From the NCBI GenBank assembly GCA_964655525.1, contig CAZZNE010000013.1:38258-102257 (forward strand): 64,000 nt of DNA. Reading direction: 5' to 3'. The position numbers and the translations under genes are program-made. Numbering within the stretch: position 1 is the first letter of the stretch; the number at the start of each line of letters is the position of its first letter. Of this stretch, positions 1 to 7,450 are shown one piece after another. This DNA comes from DLAJ01 sp964655525. GTDB lineage: Bacteria > Bacillota > Clostridia > Lachnospirales > Lachnospiraceae. Under the pieces are notes generated by a model. That model did no database searches and was not told where the DNA came from. It saw only the letters and a program-made list of their open reading frames with translations.

Positions 1-56
1 ACCTGTTGGTTCAATTCCTGTATTTTTCTGACTGCCTCTTCAACGATCTGATTCAT
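1..56 (-). CDS. 5' end of an unidentified gene running off the window edge
   Basis: Only the first 18 codons are inside the window, reading MNQIVEEAVRKIQELNQQ on the minus strand. The ATG at 56-54 has a good ribosome site (GGAGGA, 61-66 on the complement). The gene lies about 96 bases downstream of the TetR gene on the same strand, so it may be the regulator's co-transcribed target. Product unknown; too little sequence to assign. Confidence 0.55.
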   Translation of the reverse strand, partial: MNQIVEEAVRKIQELNQQ

Positions 57-152
57 AAAATCCTCCATTCTTACACAGTCTGTGAGGTTTGGCGTAGGTA
101 TAAATTTCGTGTGTGAAAATTTTTTACGGATGCCTCCTGACGGAAAACGGAT

Positions 153-731
153 TTACAAGGGCTCTGCCCCGTCAAAAAGAATGTCCACCAGCTTTTTGAT
201 ATAGGCGGCGCGTTCTTCCGGCCTGCTAAAGTCATAGCCGAGCAGCAGCTTTACCGTCTCGTTTCCGAGAAACGCGGTCTGCATGGCGGAGAGCAGTGTG
301 AAGGCCAAAATTGCCCGATCCTCGTCCGCAACGTCGTTTTTTAACGCGAAGAGAAAGCCGCGCTGTGTAAGTACGGAATTGCAGCGCGTCGTATAATTTT
401 GAAAATCCTCCAAAATGGAAATATGGGACATAGCGGAATGCTCATAAAGAAAATCGAACACGGAAGTCGCCCATGCTCTTAAGCGCTCTTTGTCTGTCTC
501 AAACGTCTGCGTCATCTGAAACGAGGAAACAACCTTTCCGATAATGCGCTGGACGCATTCGGCGATGAGCTTTTCCTTGCTTCCGAAATGATAATTGATC
601 AGCCCAAGGGCGATGTCTGCCTGCCCTGCGATCATGCGCGCGGTGATGCGGTTGATGTCGCCGTCGTATTGTAGGATCAGGTCGGTAGTGACTGCAATGA
701 TATGTTCTTTTACTGCGCTGCTCTGTGCCAT
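153..731 (-). CDS. TetR/AcrR family transcriptional regulator
   Basis: 192 residues, the usual TetR size. Residues about 8-58 form the helix-turn-helix domain: the segment ending in INYHFGSKEKL is the classic TetR recognition helix signature. The rest is the helical ligand-binding and dimerisation domain, whose ligand cannot be told from sequence. The ATG at 731 is preceded by GGGGAGG. A perfect inverted repeat sits inside the gene's own promoter, so autorepression is expected. The target may be the gene entering at position 56, and an identical half-site pair lies upstream of degV at 41.6 kb. Confidence 0.9.
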   Translation of the reverse strand: MAQSSAVKEHIIAVTTDLILQYDGDINRITARMIAGQADIALGLINYHFGSKEKLIAECVQRIIGKVVSSFQMTQTFETDKERLRAWATSVFDFLYEHSAMSHISILEDFQNYTTRCNSVLTQRGFLFALKNDVADEDRAILAFTLLSAMQTAFLGNETVKLLLGYDFSRPEERAAYIKKLVDILFDGAEPL

Positions 732-757
732 GACGGATGCCTCCCCTTATTATTATC

Positions 758-786
758 AGTATATTGAACGGCGTTCAATATGTCAA
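758..786 (-). promoter_or_regulatory. tetR promoter with operator filling the -35/-10 spacer
   Basis: Read on the minus strand: TTGACA (786-781), a 17-base spacer, then TATACT (763-758), an almost consensus sigma-A promoter. A perfect inverted repeat with 9-base arms ATATTGAAC / GTTCAATAT and a 3-base centre occupies 761-781, covering the spacer. A repressor bound there would exclude RNA polymerase. That TetR binds it is inference from position and symmetry. Confidence 0.85.
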
Positions 787-865
787 TCTTTTTGGGATAC
801 TTTGTCGGGGAGTATCTCACTTTTGCCACTCGTGTCGCTTACCTGCTGATTTTCTTGATAAAGTA

Positions 866-1402
866 CTATTTGATTGCAACAATGACAGAAAATTTTTGGT
901 AGGAGTAAACGCATTTTACAATAGAAAATTTGCATTCTTTTAACATCGTTACTTCCTGTTCAACAGAACATTCTTTATCCAGTTTTCTTCGTTCTTTCCA
1001 TAATGCCAGATCTGTATCCGTTAAGCCGCTGTGTTTGATCTGGGTTTCCCAGTAAGAATTAAACCAATGATCCATTTGCATCTGTTCTACACAAAATTGG
1101 TCATAGTTTACAAACAGGCCGCCGCTTGGCAGGTTATCATATATTCTTGAAAATAATGTGATCTTATCGCTATCTTCTAAATGGTGAATGGATAGCGCAG
1201 AGATGACCGTATCAAAATCAGTATCCGGCAATTTGTGAATATAGTTTTCTGTTTGATAGGATATGCTTTGGATATTTTGAAATCTCTTTCTGGCAACATC
1301 CAGCATCTCATCAGCGATGTCCACAAGCACATATTCAGAATCCGGGTAGTGCTGAAACCAAAAATAAGTTAATAGTCCTGTTCCGGCGCCCAGATCAATC
1401 AT
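866..1402 (-). pseudogene. N-terminally damaged class I SAM-dependent methyltransferase
   Basis: The reading frame encodes a Rossmann methyltransferase beginning almost at motif I (MIDLGAGTG), followed by the acidic loop LVDIADEM and a post-motif IHHLEDSD. Relatives normally have some 40 residues before motif I. Upstream in the same frame the sequence continues (TRTTDFITSNIDKPKR) until a TAA at 1453-1451, and six codons before that is an in-frame ATG (1471-1469). The ATG at 1402 has no ribosome site. The simplest reading is a gene whose 5' end carries a nonsense codon and is shortened. It could still be expressed from a weak start. Substrate unknown. Confidence 0.6.
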
Positions 1403-1724
1403 TCGTTTTGGCTTATCTATGTTTGAAGTAATGAAATCTGTTGTCCGAGTTTATTGTTTTGATTTTATCATGTCCGTGTTCGGGCTTCAAGGTGCAATGG
1501 GTGAAATTGCCGGTATCGTAATTCGGTAGTAATGGGGAAATGGGACAATGATAAAGTCCGTTTTATTTCTCTCTTAAGCTGTTATGCTGTGGTTACAAAT
1601 TGGCACGGGGCAAACGGGCGGCGGAATGATTTGATCACCGGGGAGAGCAAGAACAGCGGGACATGAGATGTGCTGTCGGGGCTTCGGATCAATGCCGTAT
1701 AGTGATTACAGGAGGGCGATAACG
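1403..1724. other. Intergenic stretch, decayed methyltransferase 5' end
   Basis: About 320 bases without an intact gene. The left part holds the remnant first codons of the reverse-strand methyltransferase (in-frame stop at 1451-1453). The right part leads into the next + strand gene; I see no strong promoter or terminator in it. Confidence 0.5.
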
Positions 1725-2180
1725 ATGGGAAGAAGAATGGAGCTTTATTCAAGGGCGGAAGAGCAAAGACGAAACAGGCGTGCGGCGGGGCGGCGCAGAA
1801 ACGGGCAGAAGAAAGAAGGACGCGGGGCAGACGCCTTGATTCTGCTGCTGTTATTATTGATCGGTCTATTTTGCGTGACGATGCGTGTGCAGGGAAACGA
1901 GGCGCACGGGAGCGGCTATGACGAAGCGGCGTACGATGAATTGGAAAAGGTATATTGCACGGAGGTTCACGGGCTGCTCATGGATTACGGATTGCACAAC
2001 AGCGGAATGAATCTGACCAAGGTCACGCAGCCGGACGGCGTTAGGGAATATCGGCTGGAGGTACATCATGCGGGAATCGCCCGTCTGACGGGGACGGAGC
2101 GTGAAGCCCTGCAGGAAGGATTGGAATTCTTGAGCTTTCCGGATGAAAAGAGCACGGTGATTGTGCGGCTGAGCTTCTAA
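1725..2180 (+). CDS. Small single-pass membrane protein, function unknown
   Basis: 151 residues from the ATG at 1725, chosen because AGGAGG lies nine bases upstream; an in-frame ATG 57 bases earlier has no such site. A very basic N-terminal region of about 35 residues (rich in Arg) is followed by one hydrophobic segment (ALILLLLLLIGLFCV, about residues 37-52) and an external domain of about 100 residues. The charge pattern predicts the N terminus inside. I do not recognise the family. It stands alone, followed by a palindromic repeat. Confidence 0.7.
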   Translation: MGRRMELYSRAEEQRRNRRAAGRRRNGQKKEGRGADALILLLLLLIGLFCVTMRVQGNEAHGSGYDEAAYDELEKVYCTEVHGLLMDYGLHNSGMNLTKVTQPDGVREYRLEVHHAGIARLTGTEREALQEGLEFLSFPDEKSTVIVRLSF

Positions 2181-2252
2181 GGAAACGCTGATTAAATCAG
2201 CATTTTCTTAGAGCCTACGGCGAGGGAAACACTTTAATCAGCGTTTCCTTAA
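2179..2252. repeat. Palindromic intergenic element, copy 1
   Basis: The half-site AAGGAAACGCTGATT appears at 2179 onward, again as an imperfect inverted copy immediately after (to about 2210), and again inverted at 2236-2250. The outer copies form a perfect inverted pair of at least 15 bases. No T-run follows, so it is not a standard terminator. A related palindrome occurs at 32130-32162, which suggests a dispersed element. Confidence 0.7.
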
Positions 2253-2378
2253 GGTGTTGTAAAATTAATACGATGAATGGAATAGGATAATCAGGACATT
2301 TGAAATAGGACATGACAATCAGGTATGAATGGAGTATGATGGGATAGGATATAAATATCGTGAAAAGGAGAATCCATC

Positions 2379-3074
2379 ATGCGTCATATTCCGAAAGCTT
2401 ACGAGAGATACAGACATTTTAAGGGAAATTGTTATCAGATACTCGCAATCGCCAAACACGCCGAGGATGCGACCGAGCAGGTGGTTTATCAGGCGTTATA
2501 TCCGCCGTTTACGATTTATGTAAGACCGCTTTCCCTGTTTATGAGTGAGGTTGACCATGAGAAATATCCGTCAGTTACGCAGCGTTATCGCTTTGAACTG
2601 ATATCCGACGAAGAATCTGTGCCGGAGGCGCGGATGGAAGCGTTGGACCCGGTTCCCGAGGCAGAGACATCCGGGAGTCCGGCGGGAGAAGAAAACGAGG
2701 ACGTAACGGCGGCTGCCAAGGGTATAACGTCGGCAGCATCCACACGCGCAGCAGAGGAAAACGGTGAAGCCGTAACGGAGGAAACCGTGCTTGAACAGAC
2801 AACGGCGGAAACCGCGCAGGGTCAGGCTGAGGAGGAAGTCGGCGCGGAGTGGGCGATTGATGAGAATGTGCTTGCGTTTCTGGATGCCGACACTTATGAG
2901 CAGAAGCTGAACATTTTCTCTGGGATGCGTGATAAGGTGACCCAGGATATGCTCAATACGATCGCGGCGGCGCTCGACATCGAGGTCGATGCGGGAGATT
3001 TGGAGGAGCGATACCGGCAGATTCAGAATTGTCTGATGACCTTTCAGAAATATGAGTGCAATCGGCTGCGCTGA
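2379..3074 (+). CDS. DUF1653 domain protein with acidic linker and C-terminal helical domain
   Basis: 231 residues. Residues about 10-62 match the DUF1653 pattern (YRHFKGNCYQILAIAKHAED, VVYQALY, YVRPLSLFMSEVD), a small beta domain of unknown biochemical role. A Glu/Ala/Thr-rich linker (about residues 80-160) joins it to a helical C-terminal domain of about 70 residues (NVLAFLDADTYEQKL) seen as a partner domain in related proteins. The ATG follows AAAAGGAG. Soluble and probably cytoplasmic. Function unknown. Confidence 0.8.
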   Translation: MRHIPKAYERYRHFKGNCYQILAIAKHAEDATEQVVYQALYPPFTIYVRPLSLFMSEVDHEKYPSVTQRYRFELISDEESVPEARMEALDPVPEAETSGSPAGEENEDVTAAAKGITSAASTRAAEENGEAVTEETVLEQTTAETAQGQAEEEVGAEWAIDENVLAFLDADTYEQKLNIFSGMRDKVTQDMLNTIAAALDIEVDAGDLEERYRQIQNCLMTFQKYECNRLR

Positions 3075-3128
3075 TGCGGAGTCCGGCAGCGTTTGAATGC
3101 TTTTTCGTACCTGTATCAAAAGAATGCC

Positions 3129-3183
3129 TTGCATTTACGTAAGAAATGTCCTAGAATAGAACATATATTCAGAACAAATGTTC
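3129..3183 (+). promoter_or_regulatory. Promoter with two tandem SOS (LexA-type) boxes
   Basis: TTGCAT (3129-3134), 17 bases, TAGAAT (3152-3157). Directly downstream lie GAACATATATTC (3159-3170) and GAACAAATGTTC (3172-3183), 13 bases apart. The second is a perfect palindrome fitting the Firmicute LexA pattern GAAC-N4-GTTC; the first matches with one changed base. Their position over the start point fits repression. LexA binding is inferred. Confidence 0.65.
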
Positions 3184-3208
3184 GAAAAAAGGAAGGGAGC
3201 GGGCGGAT

Positions 3209-4117
3209 ATGGCGTATGAATTAAACGGAAAACTTGTCATCGGCGTTTCGACGAGGGCGCTGTTTGACTTAAGCTTTGAGGATGCGTTATTTGAGCGGGA
3301 AGGTGTTGCCGCATTTTGTAAGTACCAGCTTGAGCATGAATATGATATACTGAAACCGGGACCGGGGTTCGGACTCATTCGGGCGCTGCTCAATGTCAAT
3401 CAGTTGCCCGGTTTTGAAAACCGCGTTGAGGTTATCATTATGTCGCGAAACAGCGCAGACACCTCTTTGCGGGTGTTTCACTCGATTCATGAATATGGTT
3501 TGAATATCACGAGAGCGGTATTGGCGAGCGGAGCGTCTCTTGCGCCGTACCTGGAGGCGTTCGAGACGGATCTGTTCTTGTCTGCGGATGAAAATGATGT
3601 GCAAAAGGCGATTGATTCAGGCATTGCGGCAGGAATTGTATGCGCGGACGGTGTACATACTTATGAGGAGAGTCGGCTGCCGGACTGTATCCGGATTGCG
3701 TTTGACGGGGATGCCGTGCTTTTTTCGGATGCATCGGAACGTATTTTTCAGGAAAAAGGTTTGCATGCGTTTGAACAAAATGAGCTTGCCAATGCGTCTA
3801 ATCCAATGGGAGAAGGTCCGTTTGCACGTTTTTTGAAAGCGCTCTCGGATTTACAGAGAGAATTTCCGCCCGAGTGCGCGCCCATCAGAACGGCGCTTGT
3901 CACATCGAGGAGTGCGCCCGCGCATGAAAGGGTGATTCGTACGCTTCGTGCTTGGAATGTACGGATTGATGAGGCGTTTTTTCTGGGAGGGATTTCCAAA
4001 AAGGATGTGCTCAAGGCATTCGGCGCGCAGATATTCTTTGACGATCAGCAGACGCATACGCTGCAGGCGGCGGCAGTCGTGCCGACGGCGCGTGTGCCAT
4101 ACAGAAATTCCGCTTAA
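3209..4117 (+). CDS. 5'-nucleotidase (cytosolic NT5C1-like family)
   Basis: 302 residues resembling the 5'-nucleotidase family (PF06189), which dephosphorylates nucleoside monophosphates. Recognisable family stretches are LVIGVSTRALFDL near the N terminus, the ILKPGPGFGLIRALL segment, VEVIIMSRNSADTSLRVFHSI, and the late FLGGISKKDVLKAF and IFFDDQ region with HAD-like acidic residues. No signal peptide, so cytoplasmic. It sits behind tandem SOS-type boxes and about 120 bases ahead of mutY, which suggests nucleotide-pool management tied to the DNA damage response. That link is inference. Confidence 0.85.
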   Translation: MAYELNGKLVIGVSTRALFDLSFEDALFEREGVAAFCKYQLEHEYDILKPGPGFGLIRALLNVNQLPGFENRVEVIIMSRNSADTSLRVFHSIHEYGLNITRAVLASGASLAPYLEAFETDLFLSADENDVQKAIDSGIAAGIVCADGVHTYEESRLPDCIRIAFDGDAVLFSDASERIFQEKGLHAFEQNELANASNPMGEGPFARFLKALSDLQREFPPECAPIRTALVTSRSAPAHERVIRTLRAWNVRIDEAFFLGGISKKDVLKAFGAQIFFDDQQTHTLQAAAVVPTARVPYRNSA

Positions 4118-4239
4118 AGAATGGCGGTTATAATGAAGTGATTTTTAAGAAAAAAGTACGATGAAGCAAGAAGCGAGTGGTAAAGCTTTTTAATCGGAGC
4201 ATATCGAAGGAAAATCTTGCGATATGCGGGAGTATCATC

Positions 4240-5319
4240 ATGAAAAATGCATTGAAAGGTCTTGTACAGCCCCTGCTACAATGGTATGATAAGCATGCAA
4301 GGGTGTTGCCATGGAGAGAGCAGCCGACGCCCTATCGCGTATGGGTATCGGAGATTATGCTTCAACAGACGCGTGTGGAGGCTGTGAAACCGTATTATGA
4401 GCGTTTCATGAGGAAGCTGCCCGATATTCGAAGTCTTTCTGAGGTCAGTGATGATGAATTGCTGAAGCTCTGGGAGGGGCTGGGATATTATAACCGGGCG
4501 CGCAACCTAAAGAAGGCGGCGATCATGCTCATGGAGCAGTATGGAGGGGAAATGCCGGCTTCTTATGACCGGATTCTTTCGCTGCCGGGAATCGGCAGCT
4601 ATACGGCGGGAGCGATCGCATCGATCGCGTTCGGACTGCCCTATCCCGCGGTGGATGGCAATGTACTGCGCGTGATCGCGCGGGCATGCTGTTACGAGTC
4701 GGATGTATTGTCTGCTTCTGCTAAGAGGGAGATGGAGCAGCGAATTAAAGAAGTGATTCCAAATCAGCGGGTCGGAGCGTTTAATCAGGCGTTGATGGAG
4801 CTTGGCGCGACGGTCTGTGTGCCGAACGGCGCCCCGCACTGTGCGGAATGCCCGTGGGAGAAGCTCTGCAAGGCACATGAGAGCGGCATGGAAACGGCAT
4901 ATCCGATAAAAAAGCCGAAAAAATCAAGAACCGTTGAGGAGTACACGATCCTGATCCTTCAGGATGAGGATCAGACGGCGATCCGTAAGCGCCCCGAAAA
5001 GGGATTGCTTGCAGGAATGTACGAATTTCCATGGGTGGAAGGCATCCGTACAAAGGAGGAAGTCATCCGATTTGTAAAAGAAATGGGTTATGCGCCCATT
5101 TATGTGCGGGAACTTGAGCGGAGCAGGCATATTTTTACGCACAAGGAATGGCATATGGCGGGCTATGCGATCCGGGTTGATGAACTGGAAAAAGCGCCCG
5201 ATACGCAGCTATTGTTTGCCAAGGCAGGGGAGACCGAAGAAAAATATCCCATGCCTGCGGCTTTTTGTGCTTATACGAGATATTTGCATATTCGTTTGGG
5301 AAACGAGCGTTTTTCATAG
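4240..5319 (+). CDS. mutY: A/G-specific adenine glycosylase
   Basis: 359 residues. Removes adenine mispaired with 8-oxoguanine. Visible features are the glycosylase core PWREQPTPYRVWVSEIMLQQT, helix-hairpin-helix LPGIGSYTAGAIASIAFG, and VDGNV with the catalytic Asp. The iron-sulfur cluster cysteines are spaced C-X7-C-X2-C-X5-C, where E. coli MutY has X6 in the first gap. A NUDIX-like C-terminal domain follows, for 8-oxoG recognition. The start at 4240 has GGGAG seven bases upstream; a GTG 63 bases earlier extends the frame without homology. It may share the upstream SOS-type promoter with the nucleotidase. Confidence 0.93.
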   Translation: MKNALKGLVQPLLQWYDKHARVLPWREQPTPYRVWVSEIMLQQTRVEAVKPYYERFMRKLPDIRSLSEVSDDELLKLWEGLGYYNRARNLKKAAIMLMEQYGGEMPASYDRILSLPGIGSYTAGAIASIAFGLPYPAVDGNVLRVIARACCYESDVLSASAKREMEQRIKEVIPNQRVGAFNQALMELGATVCVPNGAPHCAECPWEKLCKAHESGMETAYPIKKPKKSRTVEEYTILILQDEDQTAIRKRPEKGLLAGMYEFPWVEGIRTKEEVIRFVKEMGYAPIYVRELERSRHIFTHKEWHMAGYAIRVDELEKAPDTQLLFAKAGETEEKYPMPAAFCAYTRYLHIRLGNERFS

Positions 5320-5455
5320 AACAGGATTCATAATTTTTTATATAAAAATTCATTTTTTATTAAGAAAAATATGTTTTTATAATGAGGGTAGCAGCGTTTA
5401 ACGGGCGATTCGATTTCAAAAAGACGGATCAGAATATAAAAAGAGGAAAACAGGA

Positions 5456-6478
5456 ATGAAGCTGATCACATTTACGGTACCATGCTATAATTCACAAGAA
5501 TATATGAATAAGTGCATTGATTCGCTGCTGATCGGCGGCGAGGATGTGGAAATTCTGATCGTCAATGACGGTTCCACGGATGATACGCAGAAGATTGGAG
5601 AAGAGTACGAAAAAAAATATCCGACGATCGTACGCCTGATCAATAAGGAAAACGGTGGGCACGGATCGGCGGTGAATACCGGTATTGCGCAGGCGTCAGG
5701 CATTTACTTTAAGGTTGTGGATTCGGACGATTGGGTGAAAGAAAGCGCATATCGCATGATTCTGGATACGCTGCGTAGCCTGATCGGCGGTGAGAACGTA
5801 CTGGATATGCTTGTCAGCAATTTTGTGTATGAAAAAGTCGGAGAAAAACGTCATAAGGTGATGGCGTATCGTCATGCGCTGCCGACGGATACGATGTTTA
5901 CATGGAAAGATGTACACCATTTTAATAAAGGGCAGTATATTTTGATGCACTCGGTCATTTTCCGCACAAAGTTGTTAAGAGACTGCGGTTTAGAACTGCC
6001 GGAGCACACATTCTATGTGGATAATCTCTTTGTGTTCCAGCCGCTTCCGTGGGTAAAAAACATGTATTATCTCGATGTAAATTTCTATCGTTATTTTATC
6101 GGCAGGGAAGATCAGTCCGTGCATGAATCGGTCATGATGAGCAGGATTGACCAGCAGATTCGGGTCAATAAGATGATGATTGATTTTTTTGCAGAGAAAA
6201 ATCCCAAGAGTCTCAATAAAAAACTGGCAAATTATATGTTTAATTATCTGGCAATCATTACCACGGTCTCTTCCATCATGCTGATCAAGATGGATACGGA
6301 GGAGTCGCTTGCGCAGGAAAAAGAACTGTGGAAATATATGAAAGCGAAGGATCGCTATATTTACCGCAATCTTCGAAACGGCATTCTTGGCATTTCCATG
6401 AATCTGCCGGGAAAAATGGGACGGGCAATCTCCAAGACAGGTTACAATGTGTGCAGGAAAATCTTTAAGTTCAACTAA
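5456..6478 (+). CDS. Family 2 glycosyltransferase
   Basis: 340 residues. The N-terminal GT-A domain is clear: TFTVPCYNSQEYMNKCIDSL, then ILIVNDGSTDDT for nucleotide-sugar binding and VVDSDDW supplying the metal-binding Asp residues. The C-terminal half is helical with one modest hydrophobic stretch (ANYMFNYLAIITTVSSIML) that may associate with the membrane. It probably transfers a sugar in cell-surface glycan synthesis; donor and acceptor unknown. The ATG follows AGGAAAACAGGA. It is monocistronic as far as I can see. Confidence 0.85.
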   Translation: MKLITFTVPCYNSQEYMNKCIDSLLIGGEDVEILIVNDGSTDDTQKIGEEYEKKYPTIVRLINKENGGHGSAVNTGIAQASGIYFKVVDSDDWVKESAYRMILDTLRSLIGGENVLDMLVSNFVYEKVGEKRHKVMAYRHALPTDTMFTWKDVHHFNKGQYILMHSVIFRTKLLRDCGLELPEHTFYVDNLFVFQPLPWVKNMYYLDVNFYRYFIGREDQSVHESVMMSRIDQQIRVNKMMIDFFAEKNPKSLNKKLANYMFNYLAIITTVSSIMLIKMDTEESLAQEKELWKYMKAKDRYIYRNLRNGILGISMNLPGKMGRAISKTGYNVCRKIFKFN

Positions 6479-6615
6479 TAACGCCGACTTTTTGTTTATT
6501 TCAGGCGTCTAATGCATAGATATGCTATGAACGTTCGAAAACGGTGCGAGAGAGAACGGCAACTGTCAGCGCCTGCGAAACGGCATAGCGGAAAAGGAAA
6601 GCCAAGGGGATGGAT

Positions 6616-7410
6616 ATGGCAGAAGAAGCAGCAATCAAGGTGAAAGGACTCTATAAGCTTTACCGCGTCGGAGAAGAGACCGTGCGGGCGTTAAACGGCG
6701 TTGATTTTGAGATTAAAAAAGGAGAGTTCTGTTCCATTGTGGGAGCCTCCGGTTCCGGAAAATCGACCCTGCTTAACATGCTCGCAGGTTTGGAGAAGCC
6801 GACAAAGGGCGAGATCGTCATCGCGGGAGAGCATATCGAGAAAAAAAGAGAAAACCAGCTCGTCCGGTTCAGGCGGGAGCATATCGGATTTATTTTCCAG
6901 TCTTTTAATCTGATGAGCACAATGAACGCAATCGAGAATGTGGCGCTTCCGCTCAACTTTCAGGGGATGAGCCGCACGCTCAGGCGTAAAAAAGCGGAGA
7001 AAGCGCTCAGACTGGTCGGACTGCAAAAATATATGAAGCACAGACCTACGCAGATGTCCGGCGGACAGCAGCAGCGTGTCGGTGTGGCGAGAGCACTTGT
7101 GATGCAGCCGGAAATCATCTTTGCAGATGAGCCGACGGGAAATTTAGATTCCAAAACATCGCGTGAAGTGATGGAGCTGATGCAGAAGATTGTCAGAAAA
7201 CGGCATCAGACGCTGGTTATGGTAACGCATGACAATTATCTGGCAGGCTTTGCCGATCGGATCATACATATTATGGATGGAAAAATCGTAAAAGTGGAGG
7301 AGAACCATAATCCGCAGGGGATTCTTGCAAACGGTGGGGAAGCATCGAAAGAGGATGCGCCGATACAGAACGGGCTGAAGGATAACGAGTCAATTGGCAC
7401 GAATGAATAG
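6616..7410 (+). CDS. ABC transporter ATP-binding protein, MacB/LolD type
   Basis: 264 residues. Walker A GASGSGKST, signature MSGGQQQRVGVARAL and Walker B IIFADEPTGNLD are intact, and the QSFNLMSTMNAIENVALPL Q-loop region is typical of the MacB/LolD group that works with FtsX-fold permeases. A charged tail of about 35 residues follows the core. Start chosen at 6616 because AAGGGG at 6604-6609 is correctly spaced for it and abuts the ATG at 6610. First gene of a three-gene set with the surface protein at 7451 and the permease at 9461. Confidence 0.9.
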   Translation: MAEEAAIKVKGLYKLYRVGEETVRALNGVDFEIKKGEFCSIVGASGSGKSTLLNMLAGLEKPTKGEIVIAGEHIEKKRENQLVRFRREHIGFIFQSFNLMSTMNAIENVALPLNFQGMSRTLRRKKAEKALRLVGLQKYMKHRPTQMSGGQQQRVGVARALVMQPEIIFADEPTGNLDSKTSREVMELMQKIVRKRHQTLVMVTHDNYLAGFADRIIHIMDGKIVKVEENHNPQGILANGGEASKEDAPIQNGLKDNESIGTNE

Positions 7411-7450
7411 AGAGTGAACAGAAAGTCATTAAACGGAAAGAGGGAGAATC

